From Tellurirhabdus rosea (lineage in GTDB: Bacteria; Bacteroidota; Bacteroidia; Cytophagales; Spirosomataceae), in contig NZ_CP111085.1 in NCBI RefSeq assembly GCF_026278345.1, positions 1,624,001 to 1,688,000 of the forward strand: a stretch of DNA of 64,000 bases. The letters run 5' to 3'. The translations under genes and the position numbers were made by a program. The notes beneath the pieces are model-generated. The model was not told the origin of the DNA, ran no database searches, and worked only from the letters and a program-made list of their open reading frames with translations. Positions 26,101 through 35,272 of this stretch are shown in pieces (within the stretch, counting starts at the first letter, position 1; each line of letters begins with the position of its first letter).

Positions 26101-26352
26101 GTGCAGGTGCAGTCGCGCTATCTGCAGAATTCGGGCTACATCCGGGCCAAGAACATCACGTTCAGCTACGAACTGCCCTCGAACCTGATGCAGAAAGTGG
26201 GCGTGGGCCGGGCGCAGGTGTACGTGACGGGCATGAACCTGTGGGAATTCTCGCGCATCCGCAAGCCGCTCGACCCCGAAAGCATCCAGTCGGCGGCCAT
26301 CGAATATCCCATGCAGCGCATCATGACGCTGGGTGCCAACCTGTCCTTTTAA
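23164..26352 (+). CDS. SusC/RagA family TonB-dependent transporter
   Basis: A 1062-residue outer-membrane transporter for oligosaccharides. The signal peptide ends at about residue 33 (VAYSQ). A carboxypeptidase-regulatory-like domain (about 35-110) starts VSGRITAQENGEGLPGVSV; the SusC hallmark EVVVVGYGTQEKVNLTGAV follows, then the plug (about 130-250, with LKDASAAAVYGARAAFGVV) and a 22-strand barrel. It ends TLGANLSF with the aromatic C-terminus needed for barrel insertion. It is followed 20 bases later by its SusD partner. Substrate is suggested by the two convergent lyase genes downstream: an acidic (uronate-containing) polysaccharide. Confidence 0.97.
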   Translation: MHNRLQTRWLVMGRLMLLSLVLLVCQATVAYSQSVSGRITAQENGEGLPGVSVVIKGTNQGTSTDNNGRYTLRISNGNATLVISFIGYLKQEIPVNGRSTVDIRLEQDTKALQEVVVVGYGTQEKVNLTGAVGVADSKRLQYRPIASAGEGLQGVIPNLNVNVRNGDPASPIRFNIRGYESINGGSPLVLVDGVPMDLNRINPNDIESVSVLKDASAAAVYGARAAFGVVLVTTKSGKSGKINVTVNSQFSLAKPIFNMDVVTDPYEFVTARNAANMRTSGIPSYDADMVAGTKAFSENPATAPQWKVVNGVLRYYGYNDYQNQIMTDYAPTSQHDVSVSGGSEKSRYLVSLGYFTKDGYLRYNNEKFKRYNALMKADFKVNDALSLDTKVIFNSQNSDKPHFYNWDVNINSLARVNPIQLIQFPDLEYYVTPGDREKYAPYIGKYFGGTNFFPYLLDGGRTTFTENDLWLTQGVTLTPLKGLKIRSDFSYNIFNRMYQDVQSKIDIVSENLLSPNMISNGFSGDDWIRNENNYNQYYVFNAYAEYAVPKLGNHNLTAMIGFNQERGLNNYVGAQARSLITPQVIDVNATTGVQQTFGSKSHVALRGAFYRLNYNYNEKYLLELNGRYDGTSRFPAESRFGFFPSFSAGWRISNEKFMAGTGRWLDNLKLRASYGTLGNQLLGNNFYPYVATMGIGQSPYMFSNAAIPFVSPAGLVSPGLTWETVISKNIGLDFTMLRGRLDASLDVFTRDTKDMLMDVSYPAILGTAAPKENAADLRTKGWELSLTWRDKIGSDWSYDANLALSDWQSTITKFNNPTGALPNGSNIYYVGQKIGEIWGFETAGIFQTPDEVAAAPKQTNIGANWRPGDIRYADLNGDGSISFGKNTLADPGDRKVIGNTTPRLSFGINTGISYKNFRLTAFFQGIWRRDHWPTSDNWTWFFPFNAGHVERYYITDTWTETNRDAYFPAAHISTNDKKNVQVQSRYLQNSGYIRAKNITFSYELPSNLMQKVGVGRAQVYVTGMNLWEFSRIRKPLDPESIQSAAIEYPMQRIMTLGANLSF

Positions 26353-26372
26353 TTCCCTAACCGACTTTCTTT

Positions 26373-28148
26373 ATGAAAAAACATACGTTCACCTTCGGTC
26401 TGGTATTCACGACGGCCCTGCTGTTCAGCAGCTGCAATGACGAATTCCTCGAACGCTACCCGCTCGACCGCGTCACCAACCAGACCTTCTGGAGCTCGGA
26501 AAACGACCTCCGGGTGTACAACAACGGCCTCTACGACCTCGCCCGCAACGACGACAACGTGCCCATTCTGCACGGCCACTACAACGGCTTTGAAAGCCAC
26601 TGGGGCAGCGTCTGGTTCCTCGACGAATTTGCCGACAACATGGCCCCGCGTCACCCGCGCCACAACTTTTTCCAGCAGATTCGCTCGGGCAAGCATACCG
26701 TCCCGACCGACCCGCAGCAGTTCGGCTATAAAGGCTGGAACTTTGTCCGGGCCTGCAACATCGGGCTGGCCAATTACGACAAGGCGAATGTGTCGCAGGC
26801 TATCAAAGACCGCTACATTGCCGAAGCCCGGCTGTTCCGCGGCTGGTTCTATGCCGATAAGGCTCAGAAATTCGGCGATGTGCCCTGGGTAGACAAGGAA
26901 CTGAACGTAGACTCCCCCGAACTCAACGCCGCCCGCACACCCCGTGAAGAGGCGATGGAAAAAGTGCTGGAAGACCTCAATTTCGCCTCGACCAAACTGC
27001 CCGACAGCTGGGGCGACGGCAACGCGCCGGGTCGGCTTAACCGCTGGTGCGCCCTGCTGGTCAAGTCGCGCGTATGCCTCTTTGAAGGCACCTGGCGGAA
27101 GTACCACGGCGGTGCCAATCCCGAAAAATGGTTGCAGGAAGCCGCCGCCGCTTCCAAGGAGCTGATCGACAAGGGGCCTTACCGCCTGTATACCACGGGA
27201 AATCCGCAAAGTGATTACAACGCCTTTCACCGCGTGCTCAATCTGGCCGGAAATCCCGAGGTGATGTACTGGCGCCGCTACCAGCTGGGCGTGTTTACCA
27301 ACCACGTGCAGTCGTACTTCGAGTATGCCGGCGGAGCGACCAAGAGCCTGGTGGAAGACTACCTGTGCACCGACGGGCTGCCCATCACGCTCTCGCCGCT
27401 GTACAAAGGGGATGCCACCATCGAGAATGTGTTCGAAAACCGCGACCCGCGCCTGCGCCAGACCGTTCTGCACCCCGACGACGCCAAGCGGTACAAGTAC
27501 CATCTGGACGACGGCCGGACGTATCCCCGGATTCAGGGCATGGAAGGCGGCTACATCTCGACGACGGGCTACCACATTATCAAGCATTACAACGCGGATG
27601 ACATGATCGGAAAAGCGTTCGATACGGGCGAGACCCCGGCCATCATCCTGCGTTTTGCCGAAGCTCTGCTCAATTACGCCGAAGCGCAGGCCGAACTGGG
27701 CAAAATCAGCCAGGCCGACCTCGACCTCACCATCAACCGCCTCCGCGACCGGGTGGGCATGCCGCATCTGAAGCTGGGGGCCGTCCCGGTAGACCCGCGT
27801 TATACCGCCGATGGGGTGTCGCCGCTCATCGCCGAAATCCGCCGGGAACGCCGCATTGAGCTGTTCATGGAAGGCTTCCGGTACGGCGACCTGCTGCGGT
27901 GGAAACAGGGCAAGAAGCTGACCATTCCGACGCTGGGCATCCGCTGGGACGCCGCCGCCATCGCCCGCTACCCGCGCGCCAATGTGCGTACCAGCGTGGA
28001 CCCGGTCAGCGGACGGACCTACATTGACGTATATCAGGGCACCGACTGGGCCAATCCGGTCTTTGACGAAAGCAAACACTACCTCTGGCCCATTCCGCTG
28101 AACACGCTGGCCCAGAACCCGAAAATCAAGCAGAATCCGGGCTGGTAA
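26373..28148 (+). CDS. SusD/RagB family glycan-binding lipoprotein
   Basis: A 591-residue surface lipoprotein: signal peptide with lipobox and acylated Cys21 (LLFSSCND), then a helical TPR-like SusD fold. The RagB/SusD N-terminal region covers about 30-190, and a C-terminal region with EIRRERRIELFMEGFRYGDL and HYLWPIPLNTLAQNPKIKQN is diagnostic. It forms a lid on the SusC barrel encoded just upstream. The gene ends two bases before a long hairpin separating it from the lyase genes on the other strand. Confidence 0.97.
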   Translation: MKKHTFTFGLVFTTALLFSSCNDEFLERYPLDRVTNQTFWSSENDLRVYNNGLYDLARNDDNVPILHGHYNGFESHWGSVWFLDEFADNMAPRHPRHNFFQQIRSGKHTVPTDPQQFGYKGWNFVRACNIGLANYDKANVSQAIKDRYIAEARLFRGWFYADKAQKFGDVPWVDKELNVDSPELNAARTPREEAMEKVLEDLNFASTKLPDSWGDGNAPGRLNRWCALLVKSRVCLFEGTWRKYHGGANPEKWLQEAAAASKELIDKGPYRLYTTGNPQSDYNAFHRVLNLAGNPEVMYWRRYQLGVFTNHVQSYFEYAGGATKSLVEDYLCTDGLPITLSPLYKGDATIENVFENRDPRLRQTVLHPDDAKRYKYHLDDGRTYPRIQGMEGGYISTTGYHIIKHYNADDMIGKAFDTGETPAIILRFAEALLNYAEAQAELGKISQADLDLTINRLRDRVGMPHLKLGAVPVDPRYTADGVSPLIAEIRRERRIELFMEGFRYGDLLRWKQGKKLTIPTLGIRWDAAAIARYPRANVRTSVDPVSGRTYIDVYQGTDWANPVFDESKHYLWPIPLNTLAQNPKIKQNPGW

Positions 28149-28149
28149 C

Positions 28150-28270
28150 CACGTAAAAAAGGGGGTTCACGCCGATTGACGCGGATTTTTGACGCGGATT
28201 TTCGCAGAATATAACCGGCGAAAATCTGCGCTTAAAATCCGCGCTAATCGGCGTGAACCCCTTTTACGTG
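28150..28270. repeat. Long imperfect hairpin between SusD and lyase genes
   Basis: The left arm (28150-28208) and right arm (28217-28270) pair across CACGTAAAA, GGGGTTCACGCCGAT, GCGGATTTT and GCAGATTTTCGC-type words. The inner word GCGAAAATCTGCGC is shared with the hairpin at 39618-39715. It lies between convergent genes and probably acts as a bidirectional terminator. Confidence 0.87.
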
Positions 28271-28288
28271 CCCCCTCTTTTCCCGTGC

Positions 28289-30241
28289 TTATCGTCCAGC
28301 AATCACAAAACTGAACTTATCGGCAGGTTTCGGCTTCAGGGCCTGGAAGTTGATCCGGTAGATGGTATCGCCCCACTTGGCAATGATCCCTTTGTCCTCG
28401 GGGGCTTTCAGCGCCACTTTTTCCACGGTAGGCTGAAACTGCGCGGGGTTGTATTTCACTACAAAATCGCGGGCCGTCCCGCCTTTGGGCCCGTAGTGAA
28501 TGACCACTTCCCCGGGCTTCGTCACTTCGGCGGGGTAGCAGGTCATCAGGTGCTGCGTCAGCGATCTGGCTTCCCGGAGCCGGACCACATCTTCAATCTG
28601 AACGTTTTTCCCGCGATTGAGCCGGATGATCCGCTGCCAGGCATCGACACCGGCCTCTTTGGGGTACGAAGGTGCAAAATCGACGTTGAACTGGGTGTAG
28701 GCGTCCGCCGCTTTGTAGGCGACCGAAGCCGCCTGAAATTCCCGGCCCGGCAGCTGCGTCTTTCCGTTGATGGTCGGCAGGTTGTGGTAGTCCGAACAGT
28801 TGTACCAGATGTCGTACCGCTGGCCGCTGAAGGTTTTGGCCGTATAGGTGCCCCGGCCCACGTCGATCAGCAGCGGCTGGCCGTCGTAGTAGACGACGTA
28901 GTTGCCAATGTCGTTGTGGTTATGGCTTTCGTCGTTGTGTCCGCCCTTGGCCGCTACGTAAAACCCGTTGGTGGTGCCTTCCTGGTCGCGGGCCACAAAC
29001 ACCTGTAAATCCGGCAGCCAGACGTTTTTCGGCAGCGGCAGACCCTGCGGCGCCTTCCGGAATTCGTCCTGCATGAACAGGGCGTAGAAGTTGCGGAAAT
29101 AGTGGAACCGACCGATGGAACCGTCCTCCGGCTGGCGGTAATACGCCCCGAATTTCATCATGTCCGGATCGCCGATGGCCTTGCCGTAGCGGTAGATCAT
29201 CGTGGCCGACATCACCGGCTGCGGGTCCGCATCGGCGAAGTTCAGGAAATAGCGGTCGCTGATCTGGGCGCGGTAGATGAAGCGGCCCATGTTTTTGATC
29301 TTTTCGTCGGCGTAAACGTAGGTAAAGGCATCGTTGCTGGCCGTATTGAGCAGGGCGATGTTGTCAAAAAGCGAGGCCGCGGCGGCTCCCCAATAGCTCG
29401 GCCCCTCGTCGCAGCCCCCGTCGGCCGGGTACGGATTGGTAAACTGGTCGAGCACCCACAGCACCTTGGCGACGCCTTCGGCCCGTTTGGTTTCGTTTTT
29501 TTCGAGCAGCAGCACGGCGTTGAGCCAGTTCGAGCAGATCCACGGGTTCCAGTTATTAGGTGCCCGTCCGGCGGCGTTGGCGACCATCCAGCCGTGCGGC
29601 TTCTCGGCCATCAGCGGCTCAAAAATCCGGTGACTGGTTTCGTGGTAAATGCGTTTGCGAATCTGGGGCGAAATGGCGTCCAGTTTATCGCCCAGAAAAT
29701 AATCGACCCAGGCCAGGTACGTGGCCGTTTCGGCGGCAAACAGGTCAACGAAGGGCTTGGAGACGTCCATCAAACCGGAGATTTCCTTCGACCGCGGCAG
29801 GTGCGCCGGCACGCCCCAGAACGACTCTTCGCAGATGGACCACACGCCGTTGACGATGGCGTCCACGAACCGGCCTTTGTTTTCCGCAATTTCGGCCAGC
29901 AGTAAGGTTCCCAGCACCTCGCGCTTCCGGAAGCTGACGGTCTGGTATTCGTCGCGGTCGCCAGTCCGGACGATCAGCAGCGATTTGGTCGCCGGGATGT
30001 GGGGCCATTCGTAATTCAAATACGGCTCAGCCTTTTGGATGTAGGCTTTCATCATCGCCGGGTCGGCTCGGGCCCACCCGGCGCGGTCTTCGCGTTTCGG
30101 AAACGGCGTCCATTTCGCCTGCGGAATCAGGACGTTGCGGAGCTGCTCTCTGGTAAATTTCCCGCTAAGCAGATTAGGTTCTTCCGCCCGCGACGGCAGA
30201 CTGAACAGCACCGCCAGCAGGACGGCAATCAGGGTTTTCAT
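28289..30241 (-). CDS. Heparinase II/III-family polysaccharide lyase
   Basis: A 650-residue secreted enzyme with signal peptide MKTLIAVLLAVLFSLPSRA. The N-terminal half is an alpha/alpha toroid, with NNWNPWICSNWLNAVLL as a probable substrate-cleft segment. The C-terminal half is the heparinase II/III-like beta-sandwich domain with GHNDESHNHNDIGNYVVY and the segment DYHNLPTINGKTQ. Family members cleave uronate-containing glycans (heparin, alginate, glucuronan and others) by beta-elimination. The exact polysaccharide-lyase family and substrate cannot be fixed from sequence reading. The frame is open 89 codons upstream, but that part overlaps the previous gene; the signal peptide fixes the start. 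Confidence 0.9.
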   Translation of the reverse strand: MKTLIAVLLAVLFSLPSRAEEPNLLSGKFTREQLRNVLIPQAKWTPFPKREDRAGWARADPAMMKAYIQKAEPYLNYEWPHIPATKSLLIVRTGDRDEYQTVSFRKREVLGTLLLAEIAENKGRFVDAIVNGVWSICEESFWGVPAHLPRSKEISGLMDVSKPFVDLFAAETATYLAWVDYFLGDKLDAISPQIRKRIYHETSHRIFEPLMAEKPHGWMVANAAGRAPNNWNPWICSNWLNAVLLLEKNETKRAEGVAKVLWVLDQFTNPYPADGGCDEGPSYWGAAAASLFDNIALLNTASNDAFTYVYADEKIKNMGRFIYRAQISDRYFLNFADADPQPVMSATMIYRYGKAIGDPDMMKFGAYYRQPEDGSIGRFHYFRNFYALFMQDEFRKAPQGLPLPKNVWLPDLQVFVARDQEGTTNGFYVAAKGGHNDESHNHNDIGNYVVYYDGQPLLIDVGRGTYTAKTFSGQRYDIWYNCSDYHNLPTINGKTQLPGREFQAASVAYKAADAYTQFNVDFAPSYPKEAGVDAWQRIIRLNRGKNVQIEDVVRLREARSLTQHLMTCYPAEVTKPGEVVIHYGPKGGTARDFVVKYNPAQFQPTVEKVALKAPEDKGIIAKWGDTIYRINFQALKPKPADKFSFVIAGR

Positions 30242-30279
30242 GGACAGGTTGGGTTTAGGTTCAGGAAAGGTTTCTTGGG

Positions 30280-31476
30280 TCAGAAGAGCGAATGCGTCAG
30301 GACAAAAAAGCTGTCTTCCGGCTCTTTGACCGGGGTTTCGTTCGGCTCCGCAAACCGGGCGGCGGCAACGACCCGGAGCGGCGCAAACTCCTCCGGGTGC
30401 AGGGCCTTGATCTGCTGGTGCGTCCACGGCTTTTTTCCTTCGGCAAACGGCAGCATCCATTCGTAGGCTTTCCGGATGCTTTTTCCGTCCGGGGTCTGGT
30501 AGGTCCACAGGTCTACCTTTACGTTCTCCGCCAATTGGGCCAGCCCGAAAAAGCCGGTCAAATTCATCAGCGAGTAATTCCAGGAAAGCGTCCGGGCCAG
30601 TTCGTGCGGCTGGCTGCCGTCCGGTTTGAGCTGGCTGGCGATGCGCTGCGTCGTTTTCTGCTCCAGAATCTGCCGGGCCAGCGCCTGATTGCCGGTATAC
30701 AGCGCCAGGGCTACCGCTTGCAAATCGTAGTACGTGCCGTGGTTGTTGTGTTCGTCCTCTTCGTCGCGGCCGATGGGGCTGGTCTGCATCCAGTCCAGAA
30801 ACTGCCGGGCCCAGTTCTGCATGCCCGCTTCGTCCCGGGTCGACCAGGCTCTGGAGCTTTTCAGAAGCTGCACCGCATCGGTCAGGGTTGCCAGCCCGCG
30901 GGTGTCGATGAGGCCGATGCCGCGGCCCTCCGTAATGCCCGGAATGGCCTGTCCGTATTTCAGGTGGGGATTCATCCGGGTGGCTTCATCGAGAAACCAG
31001 ACGCGCAGCAGTTCCGCCGCCCGGCGGGCAAAGCGTTCTTCCTCCGTGAAGTAATAGCTGACGGTCAGCACCTGCACGTCCTGGACGAGTTTCTTGAAAT
31101 TATCCGCATCCGGAATGGCCGAGCGTTCGGGGTTTACCTGCCCGTCTTTGCGGATGTAGGGCAGCCCGTCGGGTTTGGTGGGGTCCGGCCACCAGTACGG
31201 GCCCACGCTCATATAGTCGTGCTTGTCGCCGCTGGGCGGGTTCCGGGTCTTCTGCATGACCGAGTACGCCGGGTTGGACAGCGTCTTTTCGGCCGTTTTC
31301 AGCACCGCGTCCAGCGCCTTTCGCAGCCGGGTATCGCCTTTCTGAATCTTTTCTTTGTGCAAACGCAGCAACTCCCCGTTCAGCAGAAAGGTAGCCGGTT
31401 TCGCGGGTGGTCGGGCCGAAACCGGCGGGTGAAAGACGGCAAGCAGCACTAAAAGGCAACGGACAAAAAGCGTCAT
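30280..31476 (-). CDS. Alginate-lyase-superfamily protein
   Basis: A 398-residue secreted enzyme: signal peptide at residues 1-22, then an alpha/alpha-toroid domain of the alginate lyase type. Conserved-looking segments are YWWPDPTKPDGLPYI, GRGIGLIDTRG, NNHGTYYD with the probable catalytic His/Tyr, and ARTLSWNYSLMNL. Similar Bacteroidetes proteins fall in polysaccharide lyase family 38, some of which act on glucuronan, so glucuronan or alginate are both possible. It lies 38 bases before the heparinase-like gene on the same strand, forming a two-lyase unit convergent to susC/susD. Confidence 0.86.
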   Translation of the reverse strand: MTLFVRCLLVLLAVFHPPVSARPPAKPATFLLNGELLRLHKEKIQKGDTRLRKALDAVLKTAEKTLSNPAYSVMQKTRNPPSGDKHDYMSVGPYWWPDPTKPDGLPYIRKDGQVNPERSAIPDADNFKKLVQDVQVLTVSYYFTEEERFARRAAELLRVWFLDEATRMNPHLKYGQAIPGITEGRGIGLIDTRGLATLTDAVQLLKSSRAWSTRDEAGMQNWARQFLDWMQTSPIGRDEEDEHNNHGTYYDLQAVALALYTGNQALARQILEQKTTQRIASQLKPDGSQPHELARTLSWNYSLMNLTGFFGLAQLAENVKVDLWTYQTPDGKSIRKAYEWMLPFAEGKKPWTHQQIKALHPEEFAPLRVVAAARFAEPNETPVKEPEDSFFVLTHSLF

Positions 31477-31549
31477 GGTCGGGATGGGGCAAAAGGGTGG
31501 CAACTGATACCTAAAGCAGATTTGCCGCCCTATCTCCCCAACGAAGCCG

Positions 31550-34500
31550 TTACGCCACTTCGCTCTGTCCTACCAGTCTTTCCAGCGTTTCTTTGTACGT
31601 AGCCCGGAACTCCAGATACGCCTTGTCCAGCCGCTTCAGGTCTTCGGCCAGCGTGGTGGTGTCGTTGGTTTTGAGCTTCCCTTCCGCCTGACGGGCGATG
31701 TCGGCCACCCGGGCGGCTCCGATGGTGCCGGCGCTGCCTTTGAGCGTGTGCAGGTGACTTTTGACGGTCGGAATGTCGCCGATGGCAAAGGCGTCGAGCG
31801 TGCCGTGGACGAGCGTGGTGGCTTCCTGCTCAAAATCCTCGAAAATCGACAGCACCAGGTCTTTCCCGCCCAGTTGCATCAGTTGCCCGATGATGTCGGC
31901 ATCGATATGCGGCAGTTCGATTTCCTGCGCGTACTGCTGCTGGGCCGATTTACGCTGGGCCGCTTCGCGGAAAGCCTTCCCGGAGTCGATGATTTCCTTG
32001 ACTTTGGCGATGAGGCTCTGCGCGCGGATGGGCTTGGCGATGTAATCGTCCAGGCCCTGGCTCAGGAAGCGGTCGCGGTCCTCGCGCATGGAGTAGGCCG
32101 TCATGGCGACGACCGGCGGCAGCAGCGTTCCGTGCTGTTCGCGCAGGTGGCGGGTCGTTTCCACCCCGTCCATGTCCGGCATCTGAATGTCCATGAAAAT
32201 GGCGTCGTACATCAACTCGCCGCTGTTCACCCGGCTGGCCACCGCCGCCAGGGCTTCGGACCCGCTTGAGGCCGTCTCGACGATACAGCCCGCTTTGCGC
32301 AGGATTTCGCAGGCCACCTTGCGGTTCACGGCATTGTCGTCCACCAGCAGCGTCCGCGGCTGATAGTCCGTGAAGACGTTCTGCAGCGGCACGTCCGCCC
32401 CGTCGGATTTGGCCGACGACGGACTGATGGAAGTTTCCTTGACCTCAATCGTAAACCAGAACGTACTGCCTTTGCCCACTTCCGACTCCACGCCCACGGT
32501 TCCTTTCATCAGCGCCGCCAATTCCTTCGAGATGGCGAGGCCGAGGCCGGTTCCGCCGAACGACTTGCGCGAGGAGGTATCCACCTGACTGAACGAGTTG
32601 AAAAGAAGCCCGAGGTCGTCTTTGGCGATGCCGATGCCCGAATCCTGCACGTCAAACCGGATGCGGGCGATTTTGCCGCGCTTCTCCGCCAGACTGGCCC
32701 GCACCGTCACCCGGCCCCGTTCCGTAAACTTGATGGCATTCGACGTCAGGTTGGACAGCACCTGCAACAGCCGGGTCTGGTCAGCGATGATGAATTTGGG
32801 CAGGTCCGGGCCGAGTTCGTAGCTCAGCCGGTTGCCTTTGGTGCTGGCCTGCTGGCCGAAGAGCGCCACGAGTTTGTCCAGCACCTCCTGCAACGGTACG
32901 GGCGCTTCGTGGAGCTGCATTTTGCCCGCCTCGATTTTCGAGAGGTCGAGAATGTCGTTCAGGATGTTGAGCAGCGTTTCGGACGAGCGTTTGATGGTCT
33001 GCACATACTCTTTCTGCTCCTCGTTCAGCGGCGTATCGCTCAGCAGATCGATCATGCCGATCACGCCGTTCATCGGCGTCCGGATTTCGTGGCTCATGTT
33101 CGCCAGGAAGCGTTCCTTTACTTTCAGCGAGCGTTCGGCATCTTCTTTCGCCAGCATCAGTTCCTGGGCGTTGCGCTTCAGTTCGGTGATGTCGCGGGCG
33201 AGGGCGGCCACTTCGGTCACGCGACCGCCATGGTCTTCCAGCGTCAGCATGTTGAACATAAACTGCCGCTCGGTGCCATCCTTGCGCCGGATGGTCGCCT
33301 CGAAGTTCCGCAGGCTTTTGTGCCGGATTACGCGCAGCAGGGCCCGGCGCACGTCTTTCGGATCGACGTATTTGGTGATCGGCTGGCCCATCACTTCCTC
33401 GGGCCGGTAGCCGGTCCGTTTCAGCACCGATGGGCTGATCATGGTGATGCGGCCGTGGCGGTCTACCCGGCAGTAAATATCCTGGAGGTTGACAAAAATA
33501 CCCCGGAATTTCTCTTCGCTGCCGCGCAGTTCCAGTTCGGTTTTTTTGCGGGTCGTAATGTCGCGGGCAATGCCGGAAACTTCTTCGATGATGCCGCCCG
33601 AAAGCAGAATCGGGTTGAGGTTCACTTCCAGCCAGACGTTGCCTTTGGGTGTTTCGAAATGAAGCTCGACGCTCTGCGGCAGTCCTTTGAACGCAAGCCG
33701 GTACCGTTCTTCGAGCAGCTTCCGGTTGTCCGCCCCGATGATCCGCCAGCCGAGCTTTTCGGTCGTTACGTTCAGTTGCGGCACTTCTCCGAGCTGGTTT
33801 TCGATCAGCCGGGCGTAGTTTCGGTTGAAGGACGTGAGCTGGTAGCTTTTGTTGACCGACCAGATCAGGTGCGAACTGCTGTCAAAAATGGCGTTCAGGC
33901 GGGCCGTCTGTTTGGCCAGAATCGCCTCGTCCTGCTTGCGGGCAATCGCCAGCGCGACCTGACCGGAGATGAATTCCAGCAGTTCGAGGTCGCGGGCGGA
34001 GTAGGCGTTCAGGTCGGCGTAGGATTTGACGCCGATAATGCCCGTAATGCGGTCGCCGATCCGGAGCGGGGCGCAGAGCATCACCCTGGGCACCTGCCCG
34101 TAGAGGTAGATGTTGTGCGATTCGGCCAGCCGCTGGATGTCCTGTTCGTAGAGAAAGAGCGGCTTGTTTTCCCGGATGGCGTATTCGGTGAGGCCGTTGC
34201 CCAGCCGCCGCTTCGTAAACCGCATATTTCCCTGAAAATATTCGTCGACGTAGTACGGGAAATACAGGTAGCTCTTGCTCTGGTCGTAAAGCGCGATGAA
34301 GAAGTTCTCGGCGTCGATGATGTTGCCGAGTTCTTCGTGGATTTTCTGATAAAGGTCGCCCAGGTCCCGTGTGTTCAGCGTCCAGTTGGCGATGCTGTAA
34401 TAAAGCTTCTGCGCTTTTTCGGCCCGGATGCGGCTCGTGATGTTGTGCAGGATGCAGCGGAAGGCCGTGGGTTTGCCCTGGTCATAGCGGCAGTTGACCG

Positions 34501-35272
34501 AGCCCGATAGAAAGATCGTCTTGCCGTCTTTGCCCCGGAAAACGGTCTCGAAGTACGGCAGTTTTTCCCCGCCCTGAATCTGTTTCAGCCGCTGGAAAGT
34601 GCTTTCGGCATAGTCCGGGTGCAGAATGTCGCGCAGGGTCAGCGAGGCCACTTCTTCGGACCCGTAGCCCAGCACTTCGCGCCACGCCCGGTTGACGAAC
34701 ATGAACTTCCCGTCGAGGGTGATGACCTGAATCAGGTCGCTCGTGTTGTCGACCAGGTCCTGAAGCTGCGCGTTGGAATACGAAAGCGCCGAGGCCACCC
34801 GCTTTTTGTTCGTGACGTCCTCCCCGATGATGGTAAACGACGTGATGGCTCCCGCCACGTTGTTGATGATGAGCGAATTGAGCTGCACATTCCGCAGGGC
34901 GCTGCTTTTCGCCAAGAGGTTGATTTCCTTCTGTTCGAGCAGGCCGCCGCGTTCGGTCGCCTCGTCAAACTCCTGCCGGACCTGGGCCCGTTCGGTTTCG
35001 GGAATGAACCGTTCGAAGAAGTTCTGTCCGATAATATCCTCTTTGTCCCAGCCCGTAATGCGGAGCGTGTACTGGTTGGCAAACGTGACCGTTCCGTCGC
35101 GTTCGATGGTCAGCCCGATGAGATTCAGCTGGTCAACGGTCTTGCGAACGTCAAAAACGGCGACGTTCGGCGTCCGGGAGGGGTCGTCCAGCGCATTGAG
35201 GATATCCAGTTCTTTACTAAGTCGCCGAATTTCGGCCACTAGTTCATCTTTCGTTTTGGCTGACCAGCGCAC
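31550..35272 (-). CDS. Soluble hybrid histidine kinase (PAS, PAS, GAF, PAS, PAS, HisKA, HATPase, REC, Hpt)
   Basis: A 1240-residue cytoplasmic phosphorelay protein without membrane segments. Order: short coiled coil, PAS (about 45-157), PAS (166-286), GAF (300-446), PAS (455-578), PAS (585-700), HisKA with NMSHEIRTPMNG (His728), HATPase (about 830-950; SNAIKFTERG, DSGIGI, GGTGLGLAISKEL), receiver (about 995-1110; FMDIQMPDMDG), and Hpt (about 1150-1235; LHTLKGSAGTIGA). It is not the periplasmic hybrid two-component type usual for glycan loci and has no DNA-binding output. The start is a GTG. It lies 73 bases upstream of the lyase pair on the same strand, so co-expression is possible. Confidence 0.95.
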   Translation of the reverse strand: MRWSAKTKDELVAEIRRLSKELDILNALDDPSRTPNVAVFDVRKTVDQLNLIGLTIERDGTVTFANQYTLRITGWDKEDIIGQNFFERFIPETERAQVRQEFDEATERGGLLEQKEINLLAKSSALRNVQLNSLIINNVAGAITSFTIIGEDVTNKKRVASALSYSNAQLQDLVDNTSDLIQVITLDGKFMFVNRAWREVLGYGSEEVASLTLRDILHPDYAESTFQRLKQIQGGEKLPYFETVFRGKDGKTIFLSGSVNCRYDQGKPTAFRCILHNITSRIRAEKAQKLYYSIANWTLNTRDLGDLYQKIHEELGNIIDAENFFIALYDQSKSYLYFPYYVDEYFQGNMRFTKRRLGNGLTEYAIRENKPLFLYEQDIQRLAESHNIYLYGQVPRVMLCAPLRIGDRITGIIGVKSYADLNAYSARDLELLEFISGQVALAIARKQDEAILAKQTARLNAIFDSSSHLIWSVNKSYQLTSFNRNYARLIENQLGEVPQLNVTTEKLGWRIIGADNRKLLEERYRLAFKGLPQSVELHFETPKGNVWLEVNLNPILLSGGIIEEVSGIARDITTRKKTELELRGSEEKFRGIFVNLQDIYCRVDRHGRITMISPSVLKRTGYRPEEVMGQPITKYVDPKDVRRALLRVIRHKSLRNFEATIRRKDGTERQFMFNMLTLEDHGGRVTEVAALARDITELKRNAQELMLAKEDAERSLKVKERFLANMSHEIRTPMNGVIGMIDLLSDTPLNEEQKEYVQTIKRSSETLLNILNDILDLSKIEAGKMQLHEAPVPLQEVLDKLVALFGQQASTKGNRLSYELGPDLPKFIIADQTRLLQVLSNLTSNAIKFTERGRVTVRASLAEKRGKIARIRFDVQDSGIGIAKDDLGLLFNSFSQVDTSSRKSFGGTGLGLAISKELAALMKGTVGVESEVGKGSTFWFTIEVKETSISPSSAKSDGADVPLQNVFTDYQPRTLLVDDNAVNRKVACEILRKAGCIVETASSGSEALAAVASRVNSGELMYDAIFMDIQMPDMDGVETTRHLREQHGTLLPPVVAMTAYSMREDRDRFLSQGLDDYIAKPIRAQSLIAKVKEIIDSGKAFREAAQRKSAQQQYAQEIELPHIDADIIGQLMQLGGKDLVLSIFEDFEQEATTLVHGTLDAFAIGDIPTVKSHLHTLKGSAGTIGAARVADIARQAEGKLKTNDTTTLAEDLKRLDKAYLEFRATYKETLERLVGQSEVA

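Noticed and set aside
31550-35272. A classical hybrid two-component sensor of a glycan locus
   Set aside because: It has no periplasmic sensor, no membrane helix and no AraC-type DNA-binding domain; the output is an Hpt domain.
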